A stretch of DNA of 64,000 nt from NCBI GenBank assembly GCA_021298555.1, contig JAJTGE010000001.1:63445-127444 (forward strand), read 5' to 3'. Below are positions 49,032 through 59,388 of the stretch, in pieces; positions within the stretch are counted from its first letter, which is position 1, and every line of letters begins with the position of its first letter. The translations under genes and the position numbers were made by a program. The notes under the pieces are model-generated. The model was not told where the DNA came from and searched no databases. It saw only the letters and a program-made list of their open reading frames with translations. The DNA is from Oxalobacteraceae bacterium (GTDB lineage: Bacteria; Pseudomonadota; Gammaproteobacteria; Burkholderiales; Burkholderiaceae_D).

Positions 49032-49765
49032 GTGCGGCAAACTACGATAGAGTACTGGCAGAAACTCACGCCACGCTGACGCGTATCGCTAAGGACTATG
49101 CTCCTGCTGTATTTGCATCCAGTTTGGCTGCAGAAGATATGGTGCTTACCGATCTCATTTTAAAAAACAAGCTGGCTATCGCTATTTTCACGCTAGAAAC
49201 TGGTCGTCTACATGCCGAAACATTGGGTGTGCTTACCGCTATACGGTCACACTACGGTGTCGATCTGGCGCAATACAAACCTGATCCAGCAGCTATCGAG
49301 GCCTATATCAGCGAAAATGGTCTCAATGCATTTTATGACAGCGTAGAAATGCGCAAAGAATGCTGCCGTATCCGCAAAGTGGAGCCACTCAATCGTGCAC
49401 TCGCCGGTAACAAAGCCTGGATCACTGGACAGCGCCGCGCGCAATCGAGTACGCGCAGCGACTTGGCTGTGCAAGAAGATGATGCAACACACGCCATGCA
49501 AAAATTTAATCCGCTAGCGGACTGGACAGAAGAGCAGATTTGGCACTACATCCATAGTAACCAGGTGCCTTACAATCCCCTGCATGATCAGGGTTACCCG
49601 TCCATAGGCTGCGAGCCCTGCACGCGCGCCATACAGCCCGGCGAAGATATACGTGCTGGTCGCTGGTGGTGGGAATCGCCAGACACTAAAGAATGCGGAT
49701 TGCATATTGTTGATGGCAAACTCATACGAATTAAACCTGCTGCTACCGAGATACCTACATCATGA
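49028..49765 (+). CDS. cysH: Adenylylsulfate (APS)-type reductase
   Basis: FASSLAAEDMVLTDL, KECCRIRKVEPLNRAL, GCEPCTRAI: four Cys as in Fe4S4 APS reductases. Confidence 0.93.
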   Translation: MSAANYDRVLAETHATLTRIAKDYAPAVFASSLAAEDMVLTDLILKNKLAIAIFTLETGRLHAETLGVLTAIRSHYGVDLAQYKPDPAAIEAYISENGLNAFYDSVEMRKECCRIRKVEPLNRALAGNKAWITGQRRAQSSTRSDLAVQEDDATHAMQKFNPLADWTEEQIWHYIHSNQVPYNPLHDQGYPSIGCEPCTRAIQPGEDIRAGRWWWESPDTKECGLHIVDGKLIRIKPAATEIPTS

Positions 49766-50697
49766 ATACTCCGGTCGAAAAATTATTTATTGATGCTGCC
49801 AGCAATCGGCATTTAGATTGGCTAGAGTCCGAATCTATACACATCATGCGTGAAGTCGCCGCCGAATGTACTAATCCAGCGTTGCTCTTTTCGGGTGGTA
49901 AAGATTCGGTTGTGCTGTTACGACTCGCTGAAAAAGCATTTCGCCCCGGGAAATTTCCTTTTCCTTTAGTTCATATTGATACTGGCCACAATTTTGAAGA
50001 AGTCATTCGTTTTCGTGATCATCGTGTGGCTGAACTCGACGAGCGATTAATCGTAGGCTCAGTTGAAGATTCCATTAAGCGTGGAACGGTGCGCTTGCGT
50101 AATCCGCAAACTGATTCACGTAACGCAGCGCAAGCAGTTACGCTGCTTGAAACGATTGCGCAGCATAAATTTGATGCCTGTATCGGCGGCGCACGTCGCG
50201 ATGAAGAAAAAGCGCGTGCTAAAGAACGTATTTTTTCTTTTCGCGACGACTTTGGTCAGTGGAACCCAAAAGCACAGCGCCCTGAATTATGGGATTTGTA
50301 TAATACGCGCGTGCACCCCGGTGAAAACATGCGTGTATTCCCCATCTCTAACTGGACTGAGCTCGATGTGTGGCAATACATCGCCAGAGAAAAACTCGAA
50401 CTACCCACGATTTATTTCGCCCACGAACGCGAGGTTATTCCGCGCAATGGTTTGTTGGTACCGCTGACTCCACTAACGCCAGCACATGAGGGTGAAACAG
50501 TCGAAAAACGCAGTGTGCGTTTCCGCACTGTTGGCGATATTTCATGTACATGCCCTGTGGCTTCTACGGCGTCAACTGTTAACCAAATTATTGCGGAAAC
50601 AGCCATCACTCAAATTACCGAGCGTGGCGCAACCCGCATGGATGATCAGACCTCTGAGGCGTCCATGGAAAAGCGCAAAAAAGAAGGATATTTCTAA
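49762..50697 (+). CDS. cysD: Sulfate adenylyltransferase subunit 2
   Basis: ALLFSGGKDSVVLLRLAEKAF, CIGGARRDEEKARAKERIFSFRD. Confidence 0.97.
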   Translation: MNTPVEKLFIDAASNRHLDWLESESIHIMREVAAECTNPALLFSGGKDSVVLLRLAEKAFRPGKFPFPLVHIDTGHNFEEVIRFRDHRVAELDERLIVGSVEDSIKRGTVRLRNPQTDSRNAAQAVTLLETIAQHKFDACIGGARRDEEKARAKERIFSFRDDFGQWNPKAQRPELWDLYNTRVHPGENMRVFPISNWTELDVWQYIAREKLELPTIYFAHEREVIPRNGLLVPLTPLTPAHEGETVEKRSVRFRTVGDISCTCPVASTASTVNQIIAETAITQITERGATRMDDQTSEASMEKRKKEGYF

Positions 50698-52025
50698 TGA
50701 ATGCTGTCGTGGATACAACCAGCCTGCATAGCAACTCGCAATCGCACGATAGAGGCATGCTGCGCTTTATTACGGCCGGGTCAGTGGATGATGGAAAAAG
50801 TACATTGATAGGCAGACTGCTGTTTGACAGCAAAGGTATTTTTGCCGATCAGCTCGATGCTATTTCCCGTGCACGTCACAAGCGTACTGTGGGTGACATG
50901 GTTGATCTGTCATTACTGACCGATGGTCTTGAAGCTGAACGCGAACAAGGTATCACTATCGATGTGGCCTATCGCTACTTTGCCACACCAAAGCGAAAAT
51001 TCATTATCGCTGATGCACCAGGTCATGAGCAGTACACTCGTAATATGGTGACAGGTGCGTCAACAGCCGATGCAGTCATCATCTTGATTGATGTATCTAA
51101 AGTCGATATATCTGCTGAGGGTCAAGCCAAATTGCTGATACAAACAAAACGCCATTCGACTATCGCGAAATTACTTCAGATACAGCATGTCATTGTGGCA
51201 GTCAACAAGATGGATCTGATCAATTACGATCAAACTGTCTATAACCACATTGTGTCGTCGTATCAGCAATTTGCCGAGCAATTGGGTTTAAAAGACATAC
51301 ACCCCATACCTTTGTCTGCGCTTGCGGGTGATAACGTTGTTACACGCAGTGAAAAAATGGCTTGGTATTCAGGACCCACACTAATAGAGCTACTTGAATC
51401 ATTATCCGTTTATGACGATGAGCACCAAGCGGCATTTCGTTTTCCGGTGCAGCTGGTGGCACGTCACAATGGTCATGAAGCGAATGACTTTCGCGGCTAC
51501 ATGGGCCGGATAGAGTCTGGCACGGTACACAAAGGCGATGTGCTGGTAGTACAGCCCTCGGGCCAACGTGCAACGGTTAAAGACATTTTGACTCTGGATG
51601 GTTCGCTACCGACGGCTTCCGCAGGAAAATCTATTACCTTGCTGCTCGATGAGTATTTAGATATTTCACGCGGCGATATGCTGGTATCCGCCGATGCTCC
51701 TGCGAGCTTACTTAAAAATTTCAGCGCCGATGTATGCTGGCTATCGGAAGAACCTTTGGACCTTGGCAGAAAATACTGGCTTAAACACACCACTCGTCAG
51801 GTCGCTGCCAAAGTGACTGCCATAGACTCACTGTTAAACATCAACACTCAGCAAGCTGACGCGGGCACAGAACTCAAGCTCAATGGTATAGGCCGGATAC
51901 GACTGACGGTTCAGCAACCTCTAGCCGCTGACTCGTATGACGACATACGCGCCACCGGCAGCTTCATACTGATCGATGAAATCTCGCATCAGACCGTGGC
52001 CGCTGGCATGATACGGCTAGACTAA
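50697..52025 (+). CDS. cysN: Sulfate adenylyltransferase subunit 1
   Basis: FITAGSVDDGKSTLIGRLL, DAPGHEQYTRNM, NKMD. Confidence 0.97.
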   Translation: MNAVVDTTSLHSNSQSHDRGMLRFITAGSVDDGKSTLIGRLLFDSKGIFADQLDAISRARHKRTVGDMVDLSLLTDGLEAEREQGITIDVAYRYFATPKRKFIIADAPGHEQYTRNMVTGASTADAVIILIDVSKVDISAEGQAKLLIQTKRHSTIAKLLQIQHVIVAVNKMDLINYDQTVYNHIVSSYQQFAEQLGLKDIHPIPLSALAGDNVVTRSEKMAWYSGPTLIELLESLSVYDDEHQAAFRFPVQLVARHNGHEANDFRGYMGRIESGTVHKGDVLVVQPSGQRATVKDILTLDGSLPTASAGKSITLLLDEYLDISRGDMLVSADAPASLLKNFSADVCWLSEEPLDLGRKYWLKHTTRQVAAKVTAIDSLLNINTQQADAGTELKLNGIGRIRLTVQQPLAADSYDDIRATGSFILIDEISHQTVAAGMIRLD

Positions 52026-52034
52026 TTCCACGCC

Positions 52035-52778
52035 ATGCAGGATTTGCTTGCCAGGCCCGTTCTACCGCACGCTGGCAAGGTCTGGCTAATAGGCGCAGGG
52101 CCAGGTGCAATCGACTTAATCACCGTTCGCGGTGCAGCCCTCCTAGGTCAAGCAGAGGTCGTGCTGCATGACGCGCTAGTGACTTCTGAAATACTCGGGC
52201 TGTGCTCACAAGCGCACCTGGTATCGGTAGGCAAACGCAGTGGTCAACGTTCTACCGCTCAAACCGTCATCAATCAACAACTCATCGCTTGTGCCAGACG
52301 TTTTGAACGTGTGGTTCGTTTAAAAGGTGGCGATCCTATGTTGTTCGGCCGGGCCGATGAAGAACTCCGCGCTTTGGAATCTGCCGATATCCGCTATGAG
52401 ATTGTGCCGGGCATTACGACTGCATTTGCAGCAGCTGCAGCCATATGCCAGCCCTTAACTAAACGTGGCGTAGCGCGTAATGTCGCGTTTTTCACATCCA
52501 CTACTGCAAAGGGAGAAACAGATGAAGCTGCCTTGCCGAGTTGTGACACTCTGATTCAATACATGGGTGGACATGAAGCCATCTCCACTGCCAAACGTTT
52601 ACTTGCCGTCGGCAAATCGCCAGACACGCCTGTCATTGCCATAGAAAATGTGAGTCGCACGAATCAAAAAGTAATGCGTATGACGCTTATACACATGGCG
52701 CAGGGATTACCCGATTGTTCAGGACCTGTACTGGTGATGATAGGTGAGGCACTGCGAGCACGGATTAAGGACAGCTGA
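52035..52778 (+). CDS. cobA: Uroporphyrinogen-III C-methyltransferase
   Basis: VWLIGAGPGAIDLITVRGAALLGQAEVVLHDALV, VRLKGGDPMLFGR. Confidence 0.95.
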   Translation: MQDLLARPVLPHAGKVWLIGAGPGAIDLITVRGAALLGQAEVVLHDALVTSEILGLCSQAHLVSVGKRSGQRSTAQTVINQQLIACARRFERVVRLKGGDPMLFGRADEELRALESADIRYEIVPGITTAFAAAAAICQPLTKRGVARNVAFFTSTTAKGETDEAALPSCDTLIQYMGGHEAISTAKRLLAVGKSPDTPVIAIENVSRTNQKVMRMTLIHMAQGLPDCSGPVLVMIGEALRARIKDS

Positions 52779-52804
52779 GCAAGCCATACACCACTGAAAA
52801 GAGA

Positions 52805-53182
52805 TTATTCTGCAATCGTGCGCAAGCAGTAATCGGCAATACTTTCCTGCACAGACTCGTCTTCTCCGACCGCATGTGAGAGATGGATTTCAATATCTGG
52901 AAATGTCGCTCGCAGCTCATCTAGCAAAGGCGGCAAATCGCGCAGTACATGACCACCCTGACCAAGAAATACGGGCACAACGCTAATTTTTTTGTGACCC
53001 TCCTGCACCAGTTGTGTCACTACTGCCGGTAAGCGTGGCTCCATAAGTTCCAAAAACGCCAATGACACGTTTACATCAGCTCGCTTAGCACGGGCACGTT
53101 CTGCTAAGCGCTCAAATGGTATTGCCCAACGGGGGTCGCGGGCGCCGTGCGCAAATAATACGAGTGCTTGTTTTGTATTCAT
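52805..53182 (-). CDS. CbiX/SirB-like sirohydrochlorin chelatase
   Basis: ALVLFAHGARDPRWAIPFERLAERAR, PVFLGQGGHVLRDLP. Confidence 0.88.
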   Translation of the reverse strand: MNTKQALVLFAHGARDPRWAIPFERLAERARAKRADVNVSLAFLELMEPRLPAVVTQLVQEGHKKISVVPVFLGQGGHVLRDLPPLLDELRATFPDIEIHLSHAVGEDESVQESIADYCLRTIAE

Positions 53183-54318
53183 TAGTGTCGCTCCACCCAC
53201 CAAAGAGCCGATATTGCCGCTAAAAGAAAACAAGCGCTGGGGGTGACTGCCGTAGCCAACGGCGGCCAGGTATTCAGCAACCCCACATGGGAAAATAAAT
53301 TATTCAGCAAATGAAACGACACACCTATCATGATGCCAATAAAAATTTTGAGCGAGACTCCGCCGCTGCGACTTTGCAGGTAGGCGAATGGCAGGGCCAA
53401 CGCCATCATCACAAAAACAGCCAATGGATAGAGTAGTTTGGTCCACAAAGCGATTTCATAACGCTCGCTACGCTGTTTGTTATCTTCTAAATGCCGACTA
53501 AACTGAGCCAAATCGACTGCCGACATTTTGTTAGGTTCGGCCACCAGAACTGCCATGATTTCGGGGGTAATTTCGGACTGTAACGTAGTGGTCTCAAATT
53601 TTCGGCCAAGAACCATGGCTGGCTGACGTGATCCTACGGGTGAGCGATCGGGCGCAAAACGTAATTCTTCTACATTACTTAATTGCCAACGACCATCCCC
53701 AACAAAACGAGCTTCATCGGAAGAAATAATTGCCATCATCTGCATCTCACGATCAAATTCATAGATCTTTAAAGATCGCAATACACCATCTGTTTCTACT
53801 TTTTTTGCATTTAAAAATCGCGAGCCTGACACGGACTTTCCATCGGACCCCCGAATGACATCCTTGGCCCATAGGCCAGAACGAAACTCTGATGAAATAG
53901 CTGCGCCCATAATGCGCCGCTTAAAATTTTCTGCAAAATCAGAACATCGCGGTGCGACGAATTCGCCAATCACAAACGTCAACACCACTAGCATGATGGA
54001 CACCGGCAACATTAAACGTATCGCTCTTCCCATAGATAAGGAAGAGGCACGCATGACAGTAAATTCCGAACGCGCCGCCAGCTGTGCCATGACATAAATC
54101 GTACCTATGAGCGCCACAATCGGCATCAACTCATAGGCGTAAGCAGGCAGCCCCAAGGTGACGTAAATAAATGCATGCTCGATACGCCAGGCACCACGAC
54201 CTACCGACCGAATCTCGCCCATCATGTCAAAAAAGGCAAATAACGCTAAAAAAGCGACGAGCACAAAAAATACGGCTCGACAAATTTCAATCGTAAAGTA
54301 GCGGCGTAATACTCTCAT
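53182..54318 (-). CDS. lptG: LPS export permease LptG
   Basis: MRVLRRYFTIEICRAVFFV, six-TM YjgP/YjgQ architecture next to lptF. Confidence 0.93.
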   Translation of the reverse strand: MRVLRRYFTIEICRAVFFVLVAFLALFAFFDMMGEIRSVGRGAWRIEHAFIYVTLGLPAYAYELMPIVALIGTIYVMAQLAARSEFTVMRASSLSMGRAIRLMLPVSIMLVVLTFVIGEFVAPRCSDFAENFKRRIMGAAISSEFRSGLWAKDVIRGSDGKSVSGSRFLNAKKVETDGVLRSLKIYEFDREMQMMAIISSDEARFVGDGRWQLSNVEELRFAPDRSPVGSRQPAMVLGRKFETTTLQSEITPEIMAVLVAEPNKMSAVDLAQFSRHLEDNKQRSERYEIALWTKLLYPLAVFVMMALALPFAYLQSRSGGVSLKIFIGIMIGVSFHLLNNLFSHVGLLNTWPPLATAVTPSACFLLAAISALWWVERH

Positions 54319-55448
54319 CAGGTCGTTGTCCTTTTAAGTGCAAATAACTGTCGCCCAAGGATGAGTAAAGCCATAGGATGCCAACGACTATTCGTGTTGT
54401 TACGCCAGAAAAATAGCACTGAAATCACCAGCAAAGCGGATAAATGGAGCGGCCACCAGGCTGAAGTAAAGGAGAGCCTGCCCTGACCTACCGCCGCTTG
54501 CACTATGCCCACTGAATTCAAGTACGAGACAGCCAGAACTAAGGCAATCATGAGGTTGAGTGTGCGTCCACGACGCGGATTAACAAAACCTAGGGGTATT
54601 GCTAACAACATCTGCAATAAGCACATTACAGGCAACGAAACTCGCCAGAGTAGTTCTGCCATATTAGAAGGATTAGGGGATTCAATTAACGATCGCGTTG
54701 ATAAAACGCGTGCTGATTTATTGTCGGTTAATTCGCGTTGCGAGCTTGAAACCACGATTACATAGCGACCAAAATCCATCGTCTGAAAATCGGGTGACCC
54801 GGGCGTTCCATCGTATCGATGACCATTACGCAGCTCAAGTAGTTTGTCGCCTCGTTGGTCCAAAATGACTGAGCCTTCTTGCGCCACTACCACGCTGCTG
54901 TTTTTACCTTGGGACTGACTTACAAAGACATTTTCAACTTTGCTAGTATCGGACGAAAGTCCCTCGACAAAAAATATTCTATCGCCTGATGCGGATTCTT
55001 GAAATTTTCCTGGTGATATACGCGAAATATCTTCGCGATTGCGGAATGTCTCTTTATATTCAGCAGAGAGCCGACTAGCCCAAGGAGTTAGCCATAGCGA
55101 CAGTGATGCCGTTAATAAAACTATGGGCATACCTATGGACATGATGGGTCGTATCCAACGCATGAGCGATAAACCCGACGCAAACCACACTATCATTTCT
55201 GAATCTTGATAGCTACGTGCCACCACCAACAAGACGGAAATAAAGGCCGTTAGCGAAAGAATCACAGGAAGGTAAATCAACGCTGCAAAACCCAGCAATG
55301 CGACCACATCGCCAGTGGCGACTCTGCCGCCCGCTGCATCGCCCAGTATCCGTATAAGCATCACGGTAATGACGATGGTGAACAGTGTTGTGAAGACCGC
55401 GCCGACCGTATTAAGCAGTTCGCGGCGTATTGCGCGCTGAAAAATCAT
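54318..55448 (-). CDS. lptF: LPS export permease LptF
   Basis: MIFQRAIRRELLNTVGAVFTTLF; divergent from pepA. Confidence 0.93.
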   Translation of the reverse strand: MIFQRAIRRELLNTVGAVFTTLFTIVITVMLIRILGDAAGGRVATGDVVALLGFAALIYLPVILSLTAFISVLLVVARSYQDSEMIVWFASGLSLMRWIRPIMSIGMPIVLLTASLSLWLTPWASRLSAEYKETFRNREDISRISPGKFQESASGDRIFFVEGLSSDTSKVENVFVSQSQGKNSSVVVAQEGSVILDQRGDKLLELRNGHRYDGTPGSPDFQTMDFGRYVIVVSSSQRELTDNKSARVLSTRSLIESPNPSNMAELLWRVSLPVMCLLQMLLAIPLGFVNPRRGRTLNLMIALVLAVSYLNSVGIVQAAVGQGRLSFTSAWWPLHLSALLVISVLFFWRNNTNSRWHPMALLILGRQLFALKRTTT

Positions 55449-55485
55449 TCGGGGTCTATAATTACCTAGATAAAAAGGAGCGCTC

Positions 55486-56985
55486 ATGGACTTTAGCATA
55501 AAAGCTTTTAATACAAAAAACGCAATCGCAGAGCACAAATCATCGTGCATAGCGGTCGGAATATATGAAGGTGGCAAACTCAGCGCCTCGGCCAAGGCAC
55601 TCGACCTCAAGGGCGTATTGACTACGGCTGTCAAAACTGGGGATATCACCGGTAAAGCGGGAACAACCCTGCTAGTTCATCGCGCCGGCGAAGCAGCCAA
55701 GCGCGTATTGTTGGTGGGTCTGGGTGCGGAGGATGCCGTATCTGACCGTAATTTCATTTCTGCAATTCAGTCAGTATCGCGAGTGTTCTCTCATTTAGGC
55801 GCTAGCGATGCCATGCTCGCGCTACCGCTCGACTGCGTCAAAGGGCGCGACGCGCACTGGGCAATACGAACATTGATACCCATCCTGCGAGAAAGCGTAT
55901 TCCGTGCTGATAGCTTGAAAAGCAAGAAGGACGACACGCCTACAGGTGTTCGCAAAATCACTCTGCTGGTAGCTGAAGCTAATTCGGCCACACGTCACAC
56001 CTTAAAGCAGGCAGTTGCTGTCGCCAATGGCTTGGATTTAGCCAAGACACTAGGCAATCTGCCACCGAATATTTGTACTCCGACGTATTTGGCTACAACA
56101 GCCAAGCAGATCGCTCGTGAGGTGGGGTTAGGTGTAGAGGTACTCGATCGCAAGCAACTTGAAGCACTCAAGATGGGTAGCTTTCTGTCGGTTACCAACG
56201 GTAGTGATCAACCACCCAAGTTTATTATTCTTAAACACCAGGGCGGCAAGGCTAAAGATGCGCCTGTGGTTTTAGTTGGTAAGGGTATTACTTTCGATAC
56301 TGGCGGTATTTCACTCAAGCCCGGTGGCGGCATGGATGAGATGAAATACGATATGTGCGGAGCTGCGTCTGTACTCGGAACCATGCAAGCCGTGGGTGAA
56401 ATGGAATTACCTCTGAACGTCATAGGCATCATCCCAGCCTGCGAAAACATGCCTTCGGGTAGCGCCACTCGCCCCGGCGACATAGTCACCTCTATGTCAG
56501 GTCAGACCATAGAAATTCTTAATACCGATGCTGAAGGGCGCTTAATATTGTGTGATGCCCTCACCTATGCCGAGCGTTTCAAACCAGCGTGCGTGATTGA
56601 TATCGCTACACTCACCGGTGCGTGCATCACAGCGCTGGGTCATCACAATACGGGGCTCTTTACTCGTCACGATAAAGCACATGATGCTTTAGCGGATGAA
56701 TTACTTGCAGCCGGCAAATACTCCCATGACACTGCATGGCGTATGCCTATCGAAGAAGCCTACAACGAACAGTTGAAATCTAATTTCGCAGACATGGCCA
56801 ACATTGGTGGACCACCCGCCGGCAGCATCACTGCCGCGTGTTTCCTTGAGCGCTACACCCGCAAATACACCTGGGCTCATTTGGACATTGCAGGTACTGC
56901 CTGGAAGAGTGGCGGCGCCAAAGGATCGACTGGCAGACCCATTCCGATGCTGACTACCTTTCTGATAGACCGCGCTGAAGGCTAA
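55486..56985 (+). CDS. pepA: Leucyl aminopeptidase
   Basis: [45 protein letters not shown]. Confidence 0.97.
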   Translation: MDFSIKAFNTKNAIAEHKSSCIAVGIYEGGKLSASAKALDLKGVLTTAVKTGDITGKAGTTLLVHRAGEAAKRVLLVGLGAEDAVSDRNFISAIQSVSRVFSHLGASDAMLALPLDCVKGRDAHWAIRTLIPILRESVFRADSLKSKKDDTPTGVRKITLLVAEANSATRHTLKQAVAVANGLDLAKTLGNLPPNICTPTYLATTAKQIAREVGLGVEVLDRKQLEALKMGSFLSVTNGSDQPPKFIILKHQGGKAKDAPVVLVGKGITFDTGGISLKPGGGMDEMKYDMCGAASVLGTMQAVGEMELPLNVIGIIPACENMPSGSATRPGDIVTSMSGQTIEILNTDAEGRLILCDALTYAERFKPACVIDIATLTGACITALGHHNTGLFTRHDKAHDALADELLAAGKYSHDTAWRMPIEEAYNEQLKSNFADMANIGGPPAGSITAACFLERYTRKYTWAHLDIAGTAWKSGGAKGSTGRPIPMLTTFLIDRAEG

Positions 56986-57003
56986 TCCCTTACCAACCCC
57001 TTA

Positions 57004-57045
57004 TCTGCGGATCGTTGCTCGTCACCGATCCGCAGAGTCGTTTTG
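57004..57045 (+). terminator. Hairpin terminator after pepA
   Basis: TCTGCGGATCG/CGATCCGCAGA perfect 11-bp stem followed by GTCGTTTTGAT. Confidence 0.75.
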
Positions 57046-57064
57046 ATCTCCAACTTCGCTTTTT

Positions 57065-57829
57065 ATGAAACTCGCCACCTGGAACGTCAACTCACTTAAA
57101 GTTCGTTTGCCGCAGGTTGTGCAATGGCTGGAAAATAATCCCGTCGATGTACTCTGCTTGCAAGAAACCAAGATGACGGACGATAAATTTCCACAGGCTG
57201 AAATAGAAGCACTGGGCTACCACGTCGCTTTCAGCGGTCAAAAAACGTATAACGGTGTGGCCATACTGTCGCGTCTGCCCATGACCGATGTAGTGAAAAA
57301 TAATCCCTTGTTTGATGATGAACAACAACGCATCATTAGTGCCACGATTGATGGCATACGCGTTATTTGCGCCTATGTGCCCAATGGTCAAGCCGTCGGC
57401 ACAGATAAGTACGCCTATAAACTTAGCTGGCTGGACGCGTTGTCACGCTGGCTGGAAACTGAATTACAAAAATATCCCAATCTGGCCATTCTTGGTGACT
57501 ACAACATTGCGCCAGCGGATGAGGATGTACATGATCCCATCGCCTGGAAAGATCAGGTCTTGTGTTCAGACGAAGAGCGTGCCGCGTTTAAACGCCTATG
57601 CGCATTGCCTCTGGTAGATTCATTCCGAATGTTTCCGCAAGCTGAGAAAAGTTATAGCTGGTGGGATTATCGTCAGATGGCTTTCAGGCGTAACCGAGGT
57701 GTGCGCATAGACCATGTTCTGCTATCTGCGCCACTCGCTGCACGCTGCACGGCCTGTGAGATAGACAAGCTGCCCAGAAAATGGGAACAACCTTCAGACC
57801 ACACACCAGTGGTTGCTACTCTGAGCTAA
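57065..57829 (+). CDS. xth: Exodeoxyribonuclease III
   Basis: MKLATWNVNSLKVRLPQVVQWLE, LQETKMTDDKFP, ILGDYNIAP, SDHTPVVATL. Confidence 0.95.
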   Translation: MKLATWNVNSLKVRLPQVVQWLENNPVDVLCLQETKMTDDKFPQAEIEALGYHVAFSGQKTYNGVAILSRLPMTDVVKNNPLFDDEQQRIISATIDGIRVICAYVPNGQAVGTDKYAYKLSWLDALSRWLETELQKYPNLAILGDYNIAPADEDVHDPIAWKDQVLCSDEERAAFKRLCALPLVDSFRMFPQAEKSYSWWDYRQMAFRRNRGVRIDHVLLSAPLAARCTACEIDKLPRKWEQPSDHTPVVATLS

Positions 57830-58878
57830 TTTACTGGCCTAGCGGTTGCTACAGCTTTAGCTATATCCTCTGGTTTGATTAAAGCCAACGTGGCTAGTAG
57901 TGCTTTTGAAAAAACATGCAATGCTTCTTCAAAACTTGGTGTGTTTGCCGGAGAGTCATAAACCATATCTGCTACAAAAAACTCGTATTGATTCTTTAAA
58001 TGTTTACTATCACCTGCCCAACTAAGCGCATCGGTTAATTGAGCCAACGGTGCCGAAAAAAACTGAGGATGCTGACTTCGAAATTCAACCGCGTCATTAA
58101 CAATGACATCTGACAACATTCGGGCGAAAAATTCAGAATCTGACAGTGCCGCCGGATCACTCTGAATAATTTGATGCACGTCGTAAAGATGACGTACCAG
58201 CGCTTTATCCCAGTCCAAAGAAGTATTCAAGGCTTTATCGTTAGTTTCTTTTTGGAGTTGGAATGCCAAGCGGCGAGGAAATGACACCAGCTTCTCTGCT
58301 ATGGCCTCTTGCATAGAAACGCATTCAATTTCAATCGGTGATACATATGAACCCAAAATTAGCTTATCAAGTAGCAAGCCTACGCTGCGCGATTCTGAAG
58401 GAGCTCTCAGGTTTGAGTGATTGAATTCAAGCAGAAGGTGGGGACGTAATGATGAGGGTTTGGAAAAAGCCGATTCATACTCCACATCGATACCTGAGTA
58501 ACTATTACTATCCTGCGAACGACGCGTAATAGAATTTTTTCCAAAGCCGCCAGCTTCCAAGGCACTGATCACCATTTTGACAAATATACTGAGCTTGCGC
58601 CTTAAAGCAGCCTTGGGTAACTGGGCTGTTGCTGCAGTAGGGACTAGCTTGAAGTCAACGTCCTCAGACATTCGGTGCAAAATCCCGTAGGCTTTTGACA
58701 AACACGTCCCCCCACAAAAAACAAATCGAAAATCTGGCGATGGTGGCAGCGCTTGAATCAGGGTAATTGCATCTAAAACAAAATAGTCCTTTTCAAGCGC
58801 AAACCCAGGTAAGGAAAACATCGATTCAGCTTCAAAATCTGAAATCCTTTCGATGAGATCCGCGGGTAATTTTTTCAC
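57826..58878 (-). CDS. AbiEii/AbiGii-family nucleotidyltransferase toxin
   Basis: FVFCGGTCLSKAYGILHRMSEDVDFKLV (GGTxLxK...SxDxDF); pairs with upstream antitoxin-like gene. Confidence 0.88.
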   Translation of the reverse strand: MKKLPADLIERISDFEAESMFSLPGFALEKDYFVLDAITLIQALPPSPDFRFVFCGGTCLSKAYGILHRMSEDVDFKLVPTAATAQLPKAALRRKLSIFVKMVISALEAGGFGKNSITRRSQDSNSYSGIDVEYESAFSKPSSLRPHLLLEFNHSNLRAPSESRSVGLLLDKLILGSYVSPIEIECVSMQEAIAEKLVSFPRRLAFQLQKETNDKALNTSLDWDKALVRHLYDVHQIIQSDPAALSDSEFFARMLSDVIVNDAVEFRSQHPQFFSAPLAQLTDALSWAGDSKHLKNQYEFFVADMVYDSPANTPSFEEALHVFSKALLATLALIKPEDIAKAVATARPVN

Positions 58879-59282
58879 ACTTCGTACCGAATTGATTTGT
58901 TACCAAAACCTATGCGTCGCGTAACCCGGGAACTACCCACATTTACTACCGTGGACATGGGCATTTGAGTGGTCTTGCCATCCCTATAGTCTTTCGCGGA
59001 AGCTCCCAGCTCAGGATTGACACCCAGCTTGGTTAGCGCCTCCAAACCAATTTCAATCAGCGGCACAACGGGAACAGGCTTGCCAGTCAGAGTGCTTTGC
59101 TTGGCTTTGACATACAGCCCATAGCCAGCCTTAACAAGTAAACCCTTTTTGATTGCACTTCTCAGTGCCCTTCCAACTTGATCATAGCCGCCAAATTTGT
59201 CGAAATCTTTACGCAAAAAAACCTTAGCCGCAGAGCGCCGCAAGCTCATCTCTATCCGCTCTTCCAGAGTCATTTTAGGCAT
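58875..59282 (-). CDS. AbiEi-like antitoxin / DUF6088-type winged-helix protein
   Basis: FLRKDFDKFGGYDQVGRALRSAIKKGLLVKAGYGLYVKAK; 4-nt overlap with toxin gene. Confidence 0.82.
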   Translation of the reverse strand: MPKMTLEERIEMSLRRSAAKVFLRKDFDKFGGYDQVGRALRSAIKKGLLVKAGYGLYVKAKQSTLTGKPVPVVPLIEIGLEALTKLGVNPELGASAKDYRDGKTTQMPMSTVVNVGSSRVTRRIGFGNKSIRYEV

Positions 59283-59292
59283 GATTTTTCCA

Positions 59293-59322
59293 CAAAAATA
59301 CGACATTAGTGTCGTATTTTTG
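59293..59322. promoter_or_regulatory. Perfect 13-bp inverted repeat with 4-nt loop at the AbiE antitoxin start; candidate autoregulatory operator
   Basis: CAAAAATACGACA-TTAG-TGTCGTATTTTTG. Confidence 0.75.
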
Positions 59323-59388
59323 CGGAATTTTGCTAACGTGTCAATTAGTCTGCAGAAAGGTGATTTAGCCTGCGATTGAGATGACTAA

